From Streptomyces sp. CG 926 (GTDB lineage: Bacteria > Actinomycetota > Actinomycetes > Streptomycetales > Streptomycetaceae), in contig NZ_QGGZ01000007.1 in assembly GCF_003148825.1 (NCBI RefSeq), positions 372,001 to 436,000 of the forward strand: DNA of 64,000 nucleotides, written 5' to 3'. How positions within the stretch are numbered: the stretch's first letter is position 1; each line of letters starts with the position of its first letter. The notes below the pieces were generated by a model. It had not been told where the DNA came from. It was given only the letters and a program-made list of their open reading frames with translations, and ran no database searches. Below, in pieces: positions 16,966 to 25,695 of the stretch. The translations under genes and the position numbers were made by a program.

Positions 16966-18042
16966 ATGCATAAAGGTGCGATCAGTCGAGACGGCGTCTT
17001 CAGGGCTCTGACGGAGTACGACGAGCTGGGTCAGGACGGGTTTCTGTCCAAGTACGGGTACAAGCCGGCAACCGGGTATCTCCTCCTGCACGGGGGCCGA
17101 ACCTACGACTCGAAGGCCATCGCCGGTGTGGCCCACAAGTTCGATCAAGGTCGAGCGTTGAGGCCGGACGAACTGGTCGGCGGAAGGTCCCACGCCGCCA
17201 GATGGCTGGCCCGACTCGGTTTCACGATCCGTTCGTCCCGGAGCCCCGACTGGACCCGTGACGAGATCATCCTCGCTTGCGAACTGGCCATGGCCAACGG
17301 CTGGAAGCGATTGGAGTTCGACGATCCACGCGTGATCGACCTGTCTGCACTGCTCCAGACCATGCCGATCCATCCCGAGGAGCTACGTAACGAGCTGTTC
17401 CGGAACCCCAACGGCGTAGCACGCAAGACGGTCGACATCACGTCCCGGCACCCCGACTACACCGGCAAGCCCACGAACGGCAACGCCCTGGATGTCGACG
17501 TCATGAACGACTTCCTTGCCCGGCCGGCCGAGATGACGGAGGTGGCCCGGCGCATCCGACAAGGTCTTGGCTCAGGAGAGTTCCAGGACCTGCCACCGGC
17601 GGCCGAGGAGGACGACTTCAGCGCGCCCGAGGGCAGGTTGCTACTCGGTCGGCACCGCAAGCGCGAGCGGAACAAGGCCTTGCGCAAGAAGAAGGTCGAT
17701 GCGGTATTGCGCCAGGGCCGCCGGCTCGTGTGCGAGGCCTGCGGATTCGACTTCGAGCAGGTCTACGGGGACCGCGGAGCCGGATACATCGAGTGCCACC
17801 ACGTCGTCCCTCTGCACGAGGCCGGCGAAGGTCGGACCAGGCTCAGCGATCTTGCCCTCATATGCGCCAACTGCCACCGCATGATCCACCGGCGCGCGCC
17901 CTGGCCGACCCCCGGGGAGCTGCGAGCCTCCATCGAGCAGAAGCATGCGGACGACAGGCGGGCTGCGGGAGTCCTTGCGCGACCCCGCAGTGCGGCTGAC
18001 GAGCGACGCGAAGTCGGAGGCGCCGGGTCGGGCGGGCGCTGA
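16966..18042 (+). CDS. HNH endonuclease, ScoMcrA-like (modification-dependent type)
   Basis: 358 residues. Residues about 5-85 (GVFRALTEYDELGQDGFLSKYGYKPATGYLLLHGGRTYDSKAIAGVAH) match the N-terminal head domain I recall from ScoMcrA-type proteins. Residues about 95-190 form a second head common in HNH restriction enzymes (WTRDEIILACELAMANGW). The C-terminal nuclease has CEAC (about 260), ECHHVVPL (about 276-283) and CANCHRMIH, a zinc-stabilised HNH with an intact HH pair. ScoMcrA cuts DNA bearing phosphorothioate or methylcytosine; this shorter relative lacks a clear SRA domain. Codon use is less GC-biased than in its neighbours, in keeping with acquisition. It may overlap transcriptionally with the GGCT gene 33 bp upstream. 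Confidence 0.85.
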   Translation: MHKGAISRDGVFRALTEYDELGQDGFLSKYGYKPATGYLLLHGGRTYDSKAIAGVAHKFDQGRALRPDELVGGRSHAARWLARLGFTIRSSRSPDWTRDEIILACELAMANGWKRLEFDDPRVIDLSALLQTMPIHPEELRNELFRNPNGVARKTVDITSRHPDYTGKPTNGNALDVDVMNDFLARPAEMTEVARRIRQGLGSGEFQDLPPAAEEDDFSAPEGRLLLGRHRKRERNKALRKKKVDAVLRQGRRLVCEACGFDFEQVYGDRGAGYIECHHVVPLHEAGEGRTRLSDLALICANCHRMIHRRAPWPTPGELRASIEQKHADDRRAAGVLARPRSAADERREVGGAGSGGR

Positions 18043-18254
18043 GCGGCTCGTTCCTGAGGCGGCTCTTGTCTCCGGCTTAAGGGGGTCCTAAGGATCCGCT
18101 CCGGGGGGCCCGTAGGGGCAAAAGCCGTGGTCGGGGCGGCTAGCTTGGCCGGGCCAGGACAGGAAGGGCCCGTGCGGCGCCGCCGGGGGGCGGCGCACCG
18201 CGGGGGTCCGATTCCGCCGGCACGCCCCTGCCTTGTGCCCGAAGGAGATCACCC

Positions 18255-19346
18255 ATGCCCGCACGCCGCCGCACCGCCGTCACGCTGACCCGTATCGCCG
18301 CCGCCGGCCTGGCCCCGCTCGCGCTGGCCTCGTACGCCGCGGCTCCCGCGGTCGCCCACGGCTCGATGACGGACCCGGTCAGCCGGGTGGCGGCGTGCTA
18401 CGCCGAGGGACCCGAGTCCCCGAAGTCCGCGGCCTGCAAGGCGGCCGTCGCGGCCGCCGGGACACAGCCGTTCTACGACTGGAACGCGGTGAACATCGCC
18501 AACGCCGCCGGCAACCACCGCTCGTTGATCCCGAACGGGCAGCTCTGCTCGGCCGGCAACGACAAGTACCGGGGGTTGGACCTGGCCCGTGCCGACTGGC
18601 CGGCCGGCCCGATGTCCGCCGGCGCGCACACCTTCCGCTACAAGGGCACGGCCCCGCACAAGGGCACCTTCGAGCTGTACGTGACGAAGGACGGCTACGA
18701 CCCGACGAAGCCCCTGGCCTGGTCCGACCTGGAGCCCGCGCCGTTCGCGAAGGTCACCGACCCGGGGATGCAGAACGGCGACTACGTCTTCTCGGGGACC
18801 GTCCCGAACAAGTCCGGCCGCCACCTCATCTACAGCATCTGGCAGCGCTCCGACAGCCCGGAGGCCTTCTACACCTGCTCGGACGTGGTCTTCGGCAAGG
18901 ACAACGGCGGCAACGGCGGCGGCTCCGGTACCGCTCCGACCACCGGGACGGGTTCCGAGCCGAGCCGGAAGCCCGGCCAGAAGCCGGGTGAGAAGCCGGG
19001 TGACAAGCCGGGTGACAAGCCGTCCGACAAGCCCGTCGACAAGCCCTCGGCCCCGACCGACCAGCAGATCTCCGACGGCGCCGGCAAGTCCACCGTGGAG
19101 CACAACGGCCACGGTGACAACGACCCGAAGACGAACGGCACGAAGGACTCCGCCGCCGTCCCGATCGCGGCCGACCCGTCCTCGTCGGCCACGGCCAAGG
19201 CCAACCTCGCGGAGACGGGCGGCAACAGCGCCACCCCGACGATCGCGATCGCCGGGGCCGCCGCCCTCGCCGTCGGCGCGGCCGCGCTGTTCGCAGCCGC
19301 CCGCCGTCGCACCGCGCGTACGACGACGGGCCGCCACGGCCGCTAG
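18255..19346 (+). CDS. AA10 lytic polysaccharide monooxygenase with LAXTG wall anchor
   Basis: 363 residues. A signal peptide of 34 residues ends before His35, which becomes the N-terminal His of the copper brace; the second brace His is about His88 (AAGNHRSLIP). Residues 35-215 form the AA10 domain, which oxidatively cuts chitin or cellulose. A Lys/Pro/Asp-rich linker with repeated KPGD units spans the wall. The C-terminus has LAETGG (318-323), a hydrophobic helix and an Arg tail, the signal for class E sortase, so the enzyme is covalently held at the cell wall. AAGGAG precedes the ATG. It is convergent with a secreted lipase gene. The 212-bp upstream gap holds no visible gene or DasR-type site. 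Confidence 0.93.
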   Translation: MPARRRTAVTLTRIAAAGLAPLALASYAAAPAVAHGSMTDPVSRVAACYAEGPESPKSAACKAAVAAAGTQPFYDWNAVNIANAAGNHRSLIPNGQLCSAGNDKYRGLDLARADWPAGPMSAGAHTFRYKGTAPHKGTFELYVTKDGYDPTKPLAWSDLEPAPFAKVTDPGMQNGDYVFSGTVPNKSGRHLIYSIWQRSDSPEAFYTCSDVVFGKDNGGNGGGSGTAPTTGTGSEPSRKPGQKPGEKPGDKPGDKPSDKPVDKPSAPTDQQISDGAGKSTVEHNGHGDNDPKTNGTKDSAAVPIAADPSSSATAKANLAETGGNSATPTIAIAGAAALAVGAAALFAAARRRTARTTTGRHGR

Positions 19347-19371
19347 CCGGTGTCGGACCGCCCGCGCCCGG

Positions 19372-20232
19372 TCAGTCGAAGACCGAGGCGCAGGTGGTCC
19401 GTTCGGCGTGCGCCGGGTCGAGGGCGTTGAGCGCCTCGTGCCAGGCGATCCGGTCGGTGATCCCGATGGCGACGTGCTCCGAGAGGTCCAGGAGACACAG
19501 GTCCTGGAGTACGACGTTGCGTACGTTCGGCCCGTCCAGGAAGGCGCTCCGGTACGGCGTCACCACCTCGTCGTACTTGGTCGCGATGACCGTGTACTTC
19601 ACCCCGGGCACGGTGTCGCCGCCCTCGTTCAGCTTCTGCTGGAAGGGGGATCCGGCGATCTGGTCGGCGAGGCCCGGGGTCGCGGTGGTGATCAGGTCCT
19701 CGGCCCCGGGGAAGTACGGCAGGAGCTTGGTGAATCCGAGCAGCGTGGTGCCGTGGTTGTCGGGGGCGAGCCCGACCAGCGCGTTGACCTTCGAGGCACC
19801 GCCGAGGAACTTCAGGTAGTAGCGGGGCATCATGCCGCCCTGCGAGTGCCCCACGATGTCGGTCTTGGCGGCGCCGGTGGCGGCCAGCACCTTGTCGACG
19901 AAGACGTCGAGCTGTTCGGCGGACTTGTCGATGGGGCCGAGCCCGTTGAAGAGGGGTACGCCGGGCAGCTGGCCGTAGTCGAGCGAGTAGACGCAGTACC
20001 CGCGGTTCACGAGGTACGGGGCGAACCCGAGCCAGTTGTCCCAGGAGTTGCCGAAGGTGCCGTGCACGAGCACGACGGGGCGCGGGTGCGCGGCGGACGG
20101 CTTGCAGGACCAGTTGTTCCAGCCGCTGCTGGGGGCGGTCGCGGCCTGCGCCGCACCGGTGGGGGCGACGAGTGCGGCGGCGGTGAGGGTGAGGACGGCG
20201 AGTGGGCGGAGCAGGCGTCTCCAGGGCAGCAT
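19372..20232 (-). CDS. secreted triacylglycerol lipase-like alpha/beta hydrolase
   Basis: 286 residues from the ATG at 20232, which has AGGAG 8 nt upstream. The signal peptide is residues 1-30. The alpha/beta hydrolase fold shows the oxyanion region VVLVHGTFGNSWDNW, the nucleophile elbow GHSQGGM and a C-terminal His in DRIAWHEAL. This belongs to the lipase class 2 (LipA/estA) group; four Cys residues suggest two disulfides. It faces the LPMO gene tail to tail with 25 bp between. A CRP-like palindrome lies 53 bp upstream of the start. Confidence 0.9.
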   Translation of the reverse strand: MLPWRRLLRPLAVLTLTAAALVAPTGAAQAATAPSSGWNNWSCKPSAAHPRPVVLVHGTFGNSWDNWLGFAPYLVNRGYCVYSLDYGQLPGVPLFNGLGPIDKSAEQLDVFVDKVLAATGAAKTDIVGHSQGGMMPRYYLKFLGGASKVNALVGLAPDNHGTTLLGFTKLLPYFPGAEDLITTATPGLADQIAGSPFQQKLNEGGDTVPGVKYTVIATKYDEVVTPYRSAFLDGPNVRNVVLQDLCLLDLSEHVAIGITDRIAWHEALNALDPAHAERTTCASVFD

Positions 20233-20284
20233 CGGGTGATCTCCTCGCGGGTGACTCAAGGGGATGAGCGTGGGGGTTCGTCCC

Positions 20285-20298
20285 GTGATCCGGATCAC
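20285..20298. promoter_or_regulatory. perfect GTGA-N6-TCAC palindrome (CRP-like site)
   Basis: GTGATCCGGATCAC is a perfect 14-bp palindrome, with the half-sites and spacing of cAMP-receptor-protein operators. It sits 53 bp before the lipase start codon. Streptomyces has a Crp that binds related sites. No clear -35/-10 pair is visible beside it. Confidence 0.5.
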
Positions 20299-20400
20299 AA
20301 GGGGGGAGCTGCTGCCGCTAAATTACGGGTGAGTAGGAACACAGGGAAGTTACGCGTCAGTAAAAAATCGCGCGTCGCCCGTACGAACAGGTAGAGGACG

Positions 20401-21411
20401 TCAGGCGGCCAACGTGCCGCGGGCGATGGCGTGCGGCCCGAAGCGGGCGCGGACCCGGTCCGTGACGGCCTCCAGACGGCGGGCCTTCTCGTCCTCGGGG
20501 TCCAGGCTCAGCTGCCGCGTGGCCCGTTCGGCCGAGGTCAGGTCCTCGGCGCGCAGCGACAGCGCGCGGACCCGGGCCCGCTGCAGACCGAGGCCCGCGT
20601 AGAGGGCGTAGGCCGTGGCGGTGAGGGTGGTCGAGTGCGCGGTGGGCTCGGTCAGGGTGCGCGTCCGGGTGAGCGTGGTGCGGTCGGCGCAGCGGACGGT
20701 GAGCGAGAGGGTTCGGCAGACCTGCCCCCGGCCCTGTTCCTGTGTACGAAGCTTCGCTCCGAGCTCCTGCGTCAGCGAGAGCAGCGCCCGCCGGTGCCGT
20801 ACGGGATCCAGCTCGTCCAGATCGAAGAGCCGCTCGGCAGCGACGGCGCGGGCGGCGGCGCCCGGCCGGACCGGGGTCCGATCGATCCCGAGGGCGCGCT
20901 CGTGCACCTCGCGGCCGAGCCGGGCGCCGAGGATCCGCCGCAGGGCGGCGGGCGGGGCGGCGGCGACCCGGCCGACGGAATCGAGGCCGTAGGAGCACAG
21001 GGTCCGGGCGACCTTCGGCCCGACCCCGTCGAGGGCGGTGACGGGCTTGCCCGCCAGGAACTCCCGTACGGCGGCGGGGTTCCCCGGGATCAACAGGGTC
21101 TGTCCGGGCCCGGCCTCGCGGGCGGCGGCCCGGGCCAGCATGGGGTTGCCGGCCACGCCGACGGCGGCGTCCACGCCGTACAGGGCCAGGGCCCGGACCC
21201 GGACCAGGGCGGCCAGCCGGGTGGCGTCGCAGTCGAAGTAGCGCAGCGCGCCCCGGACCTCGGCGAGGACGGTGTCGGGCGGCACGGCTTGCACGGCCGG
21301 GGTGATGCCCCCGAGCAGCGTGAGCACCCCGGCGTACTCCCGGGCCCCGAGCGGCCCCCCGTCGGCGGGGTACGGGCGCAGGCACATCACGACCCGCTCG
21401 GCGGCGGTCAT
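20401..21411 (-). CDS. Y-family DNA polymerase-like protein, ImuB type
   Basis: 336 residues. It has the Y-family little-finger part (residues about 215-320) and a helix-hairpin-helix (VTALDGVGPKVARTL, about 120-135). The N-terminal palm lacks the catalytic acids: the first strand reads VVMCLRPYPAD instead of a DxDxFF type, and LAEVRGALRYF replaces SIDEAF. This is the state of ImuB, the inactive scaffold that brings DnaE2 to the sliding clamp. The ATG overlaps the dnaE2 stop (ATGA), so the pair is coupled. It is shorter than mycobacterial ImuB (about 520), and no ImuA' gene is next to it. Confidence 0.8.
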   Translation of the reverse strand: MTAAERVVMCLRPYPADGGPLGAREYAGVLTLLGGITPAVQAVPPDTVLAEVRGALRYFDCDATRLAALVRVRALALYGVDAAVGVAGNPMLARAAAREAGPGQTLLIPGNPAAVREFLAGKPVTALDGVGPKVARTLCSYGLDSVGRVAAAPPAALRRILGARLGREVHERALGIDRTPVRPGAAARAVAAERLFDLDELDPVRHRRALLSLTQELGAKLRTQEQGRGQVCRTLSLTVRCADRTTLTRTRTLTEPTAHSTTLTATAYALYAGLGLQRARVRALSLRAEDLTSAERATRQLSLDPEDEKARRLEAVTDRVRARFGPHAIARGTLAA

Positions 21412-24400
21412 CCCGCGCTCCCCGGGCTGGAGTGCCACAGCTTGCGGCCGGTCGCGGGGCCGGTGCCGGGCGGCTGCAGGTCGGCCCAGGGGTTCATCTC
21501 GTACCCCGTGGGCATGCGGATCCTGCGGCCCGGGGGCCGCCCGGCCGCCTCGCCGTCGGCCGCACCCTCCCCCGCGGCTCCCTCTCCCGCGGCCCCCTCC
21601 CCCGCGGCCGACTCCGGCTCGACCGGCTCGGCCGGCTCCGCGAGGCGGGCCGCGACCGCGTCCAGACCGCCCGTCGCCCGCAGTTCCACCAGCTCCGCCA
21701 GGTTCCACGCCGCCGCGCCGACCACGCTCAGGCTCTGCGGGCCCCGCCGCTGCACGACACCGCGTACCAGCAGCAGGAAGGAGTGGAAGACGGTGTGCGC
21801 GCAGCGTTCGTGGCTGTCGTCGAAGAAGGCCAGGTCGACCAGGCCCGTCCCGTCGTCCAGCGTCGTGAAGATGACCCGCTTCCCGGAGCGGATCGGCGGG
21901 GTCTGGGTGGCCGCCTTGGCCCCCGCGACCAGCACGGTCTGCCCGTGTTCGGTGTCGCGCAGCCTGCGCGCCGGAATCACTCCCAGTTCGGCCAGGAAGG
22001 CGTGGTGGTCCCCCATCAGGTGCCGCGAGGCGTCCATGCCGAGGACGCCCAGCTCGGCGCTGAGCCGTTCCGCCTCGGTCAGGTCGGGCAGCCCGACGGA
22101 GGCCGTGGACCGGCCGCCCTCCAGCGGGAGTTGGGGACCGCGCACGCCTGCGGCCCGCTGCGCGCCGTGCAGTTCGGACACGTGCAGCAGCAGGTCCCGC
22201 CGGTTGGCGCCGAAGGCGTCCAACGCACCTACCTGTGCCAGCCGTTCGGCCACCGGGCGGCCCGGGTGCGCCCGGTCCCAGAAGTCACGCAGGGAGGCGT
22301 ACGGCTGCCCGGCCTCGATCCGGTCCGCCTCGGCCCCGCTGATGCCGTGGACGTCGGACAGCCCGAGCCGCAGCCCCCACACCCCACCGGCACCGCCTGC
22401 ATCGGACACCAGTTCGATATGATGGGCGGCCGCCGACCGGTTCACGTCCAACGGCAGCACCGGAACGCCCCGCCGCCGCGCGTCCGCCAGCAGCAGCCGC
22501 TTCGGATACATCCCGGGGTCGTGGGTGAGCAGCCCGGCGTAGAAGGCCGCCGGGTGGTGCGCCTTCAGCCAGGCCGACTGGTAGGTGGGCACCGCGAAGG
22601 CCACCGCGTGCGCCTTGCAGAAGCCGTACGAGCCGAAGGCCTCCACGATCTCCCAGGTCCGGCCGATCACCTCCACCGGATAGCCGCGCTCGGCCGCCTT
22701 CGCCGCGAACCAGACCTTGATCCGCGGCTGCGACTGCGGGTCGGACAGCCCGCGCCGCACCCGGTCCGCCTCGTCCCGCCCGCAACCGGTCATGACGTGC
22801 ACGATCTCGATGATCTGCTCGTGGAAGACCACCACCCCGTACGTCTCGCGCAGCGCGTCGGCCAGGTCCGGGTGCGGGAAACGGACCGGGGCCCGCCCGT
22901 GCCGGGCCTCGATGAAGGGCCGCACCATGTCGGCGGCCACCGGCCCCGGCCGGAACAGCGAGATGTCGACGACCAGGTCGTGGAAAGTCGCCGGCTGGAG
23001 CCGCCCCACCAGGTCCCGCTGGCCCGGCGATTCGATCTGGAAACAGCCCAGCGTCTCGGCCGAGCGGATCAGCTCGTACGTGGCCCGGTCGCCCGGCGGC
23101 ACCTGCGCCGGGTCGTCCAGATCGAGCTCCCGCCCCGTGCCGCGGCGGATCTCCGCGACCGCGTGCGCCATCGCGGACTGCATCCGCACGCCCAGCACGT
23201 CCAGCTTGAGGAGCCCGAGCTCCTCCACGTCGTCCTTGTCGAACTGGGACATGGGGAAGCCCTCGCCGCTGGTGGGCACCACCGGCGTACGGGCGAGCAG
23301 CGAGTCATCGGAGAGCAGCACCCCGCACGGGTGCATGGCGATCCCGCGCGGCAACGCGTCCAGCGACTCGACGAGCTCCCACAGCCGCCCGTACGACTCC
23401 CCGCGCACGTCACGCAGTTCGGGGAGTTCCTGCAGCGCGGCGCGGGCGTCGCGGGCCCGGATGTGTGGGAAGGCCTTGGCGAGCCGGTCGGTGACGGCCG
23501 GGTCCATGGACAGCGCGGCGCCGACGTCGCGGATGGCGTGCCGGACCCGGTAGGTCTCGGGCATGGAGACGGTGGCGACGCGCTCGGTACCGAACCGGTC
23601 CATGATCCGCCGGTAGACCTCCAGTCGGCGGGCGGACTCCACGTCGATGTCGATGTCGGGCAGGACGCGCCGCCGCTTGGAGAGGAAGCGCTCCATCAGC
23701 AGTCCGTGGGCGACGGGGTCGGCGTGCGCGATCCCGAGCAGGTGGTTGACGAGGGAGCCTGCTCCGGACCCGCGGGCGGCCACCCGGATACCCATCTCCC
23801 GTACGTCGTCCACTACTTGAGCGACCGTCAGGAAGTACGAGGCGAATCCGTGGTAGGCGATGATGTCGAGCTCCTGGTGCATCCGCTCCCAGTACGCGCG
23901 GTCGCCCGCGTACCCGCGCAGCACCATGCCGGCCGAGGCCCGGGAGGTGAGGACCCGCTGGGCGCTGCGGTGAGCCGCTCCGACGAGCCGGGCCTCGGGG
24001 AAGTGCACGGAACCCATGCCGAGGTCGTCCTCGGGGTCCACGCAGCAGGCTTCGGCGGTACGTCGGGTCTCCGCGAGCAGACGCCTGGCGTCGGCGGGGC
24101 GCAGACCGGCCGCCTGCGCGATCCGGTCGGCGGCCTCGGCCATGGCGGCGGGGTCCTTGAGCCAGCGCTCGCCGCTGTCGAGGGGGCCCCGGCGGTCGAT
24201 GGGGACCAGGCGGCGGGCCGCGTCGAGGATGTCGGCGACCGGACCCTGGCCGGGGTCGGCGTAGCGGACGGCGTTGGTCAGCACGGCCGGAACGCCCTGC
24301 TCGGCGGCGAAGCCGACGGTACGGGCGGCCAGCCGGAGCGAGCCGGGCCCGGTGCCGGTGCGGCCGTGGTGGACGGCCTCCAGACGCAGGGAGTCACCGT

Positions 24401-24989
24401 AGATCTCCCGCCAGGGCGCGAGCAACCGGGCGGCCCGGTCGGGACGGCCCGCGGCGAGCGCCCGCCCCACCTCGGAGCCGGGCCCGAGCAGCACGAAGAC
24501 ACCCTCCCCGCGCAGGGCCCCCCAGGGCACCAGCGGAACCTCGGCGGCCTCCGCATGGGCGGCGGTGACCATCCGGCACAGCTCGGCCCAGCCGGCGGCC
24601 CCGTCCCGGGCCAGGAAGACGGCCCGCGCGGCGGACTCGTCCACGAAGGCCCCGCCCTTGACGGGGGTGCGCCGCCGGTACGAGGCCTCGCCGGCCCCGT
24701 CCCCCACGGCGGACCCGGTCGAGCCCCCCGACCCGGCCGGGCCCGTCGCGGGCGTACCGGCGGGAGATCCGGCGGGCGGTACCGCCATGTCCACTCCGAA
24801 CAACGGCCGGATGCCCGCCTGCGCGCACGCCTTCGCGAACCGGACCGCGCCCGCGAGGGTGTCGCGGTCGGTCAGGGCGAGGGCGTCCATACCCCGCTCG
24901 GCGGCACGCTCCGCCAGCCGCTGGGGGTGTGAGCCTCCGTAGCGCATGGAGAACCCCGAAACGGTGTGCAGATGCGTAAAACCAGGCAC
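21408..24989 (-). CDS. dnaE2: error-prone DNA polymerase III alpha subunit
   Basis: 1193 residues from a GTG with AGGAGG 7 nt upstream. Order: PHP domain (THLHTVSG at the N-terminus, ALALTDRDTL), a palm with the catalytic PDIDIDVES at about 445, finger region, helix-hairpin-helix (about 890), and an OB fold (GKRVIFTTLDDGTGLVDLAFF, about 1040). DnaE2 does mutagenic lesion bypass during the SOS response together with ImuB. It is the first gene of a two-gene operon with the ImuB-like protein. A LexA-type box lies 72 bp upstream. An acidic Pro/Gly insertion (about 80-110) is unusual in length, and the protein is about 100 residues longer than most DnaE2. Confidence 0.95.
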   Translation of the reverse strand: MPGFTHLHTVSGFSMRYGGSHPQRLAERAAERGMDALALTDRDTLAGAVRFAKACAQAGIRPLFGVDMAVPPAGSPAGTPATGPAGSGGSTGSAVGDGAGEASYRRRTPVKGGAFVDESAARAVFLARDGAAGWAELCRMVTAAHAEAAEVPLVPWGALRGEGVFVLLGPGSEVGRALAAGRPDRAARLLAPWREIYGDSLRLEAVHHGRTGTGPGSLRLAARTVGFAAEQGVPAVLTNAVRYADPGQGPVADILDAARRLVPIDRRGPLDSGERWLKDPAAMAEAADRIAQAAGLRPADARRLLAETRRTAEACCVDPEDDLGMGSVHFPEARLVGAAHRSAQRVLTSRASAGMVLRGYAGDRAYWERMHQELDIIAYHGFASYFLTVAQVVDDVREMGIRVAARGSGAGSLVNHLLGIAHADPVAHGLLMERFLSKRRRVLPDIDIDVESARRLEVYRRIMDRFGTERVATVSMPETYRVRHAIRDVGAALSMDPAVTDRLAKAFPHIRARDARAALQELPELRDVRGESYGRLWELVESLDALPRGIAMHPCGVLLSDDSLLARTPVVPTSGEGFPMSQFDKDDVEELGLLKLDVLGVRMQSAMAHAVAEIRRGTGRELDLDDPAQVPPGDRATYELIRSAETLGCFQIESPGQRDLVGRLQPATFHDLVVDISLFRPGPVAADMVRPFIEARHGRAPVRFPHPDLADALRETYGVVVFHEQIIEIVHVMTGCGRDEADRVRRGLSDPQSQPRIKVWFAAKAAERGYPVEVIGRTWEIVEAFGSYGFCKAHAVAFAVPTYQSAWLKAHHPAAFYAGLLTHDPGMYPKRLLLADARRRGVPVLPLDVNRSAAAHHIELVSDAGGAGGVWGLRLGLSDVHGISGAEADRIEAGQPYASLRDFWDRAHPGRPVAERLAQVGALDAFGANRRDLLLHVSELHGAQRAAGVRGPQLPLEGGRSTASVGLPDLTEAERLSAELGVLGMDASRHLMGDHHAFLAELGVIPARRLRDTEHGQTVLVAGAKAATQTPPIRSGKRVIFTTLDDGTGLVDLAFFDDSHERCAHTVFHSFLLLVRGVVQRRGPQSLSVVGAAAWNLAELVELRATGGLDAVAARLAEPAEPVEPESAAGEGAAGEGAAGEGAADGEAAGRPPGRRIRMPTGYEMNPWADLQPPGTGPATGRKLWHSSPGSAG

Positions 24990-25060
24990 CCGCGGCCTCC
25001 TGCTTCGCTCGAATGAACACCTCCCCCGCTCTCCACCATAGAGCAATTCGAATATTCGTG

Positions 25061-25076
25061 CGAAACACTTGTTCGA
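25061..25076 (-). promoter_or_regulatory. LexA-type SOS box upstream of dnaE2
   Basis: On the minus strand the sequence reads TCGAACAAGTGTTTCG. It matches the actinobacterial SOS box core GAAC-N4-GTTC with one mismatch (GTTT). It is followed toward the gene by the palindrome CGAATATTCG (25049-25058). This fits DNA-damage control of dnaE2. Confidence 0.7.
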
Positions 25077-25128
25077 CCGATCCCTTGCGGGGCGCTCGGC
25101 GGTGCGTGGCGCGTCCCGGGCCCTGCCC

Positions 25129-25308
25129 GACCCCGCGCCTCAAACGCCGGCGAGGCTGGATGTGCGGGCCCGCGCGGGCCGTACCCCGGGGCTCCGCCCC
25201 GGACCCCGCGCCTCAAACGCCGGCGGGGCTGAATATGGCGGGCCCGTGCCTGTGCGGTGCGGCTCGGGCTGCGCCGGGCCCTGCGCCTCAATCGCCGGCG
25301 GGGCTGGA
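25129..25308. repeat. three dispersed 30-bp repeats (CGCCTCAAACGCCGGCG type)
   Basis: Copies at 25129-25160, 25202-25233 and 25279-25308 share CGCCTCAAACGCCGGCGGGGCTGGA, with one to three changes; the core GCCTCAAACGCCGG is the constant part. Inverted relatives lie at 25611-25635, 47011-47037 and 47040-47070. All are intergenic. This is a family I recall as frequent in Streptomyces gaps. Confidence 0.75.
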
Positions 25309-25367
25309 TTTGGCGGGTCCGTGACTCGGTGTCGGTGGGGGGTCGGGGCGGGGGGCCGGGGTGGGGT

Positions 25368-25635
25368 GTCTCCTCGGCTCGCGCCTTACTGGTTTGTCTC
25401 GGTTGTGGGGCGGGGTTGTGCGCTCGTCCTGCGGGGACACCCCACCCCGTCCCCCCCGCCCCTCGGGCCGTCGCTGTCGAAGCCACCCGTGGGGCGGGGA
25501 CACGCAGGAGGGTCCCCGCAGGACGAGGCGCGACCACGGCCGCCTTGCCGCGACAGGCCAGCACGCGCCGAGCCGAGGAGACCCTCCTGCGGGGCCCCGC
25601 CCCACACCACCAGCCCCGCCGGCGCTTGAGGCGGC
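25368..25635. repeat. nested long inverted repeat in the dnaE2-amidohydrolase gap
   Basis: Two perfect inverted pairs are nested. GTCTCCTCGGCTC (25368-25380) pairs with GAGCCGAGGAGAC (25571-25583). CTCGTCCTGCGGGGAC (25423-25438) pairs with GTCCCCGCAGGACGAG (25512-25527). The folded structure would be about 216 nt. A dispersed CGCCGGCG-type repeat copy closes the region at 25611-25635. I see no convincing gene in 25077-25695. Confidence 0.65.
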
Positions 25636-25695
25636 CGCCCGGGCGCAGCCCGAGCAGCACCGCACACCACCGAGCACCCCGCAGGGAGGCCCGCG

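Noticed and set aside
21432..24932. 3.5-kb open frame on the plus strand opposite dnaE2
   Set aside because: It is the antisense of a well-supported polymerase gene. Long antisense frames are expected at this GC content, and the product is low-complexity.
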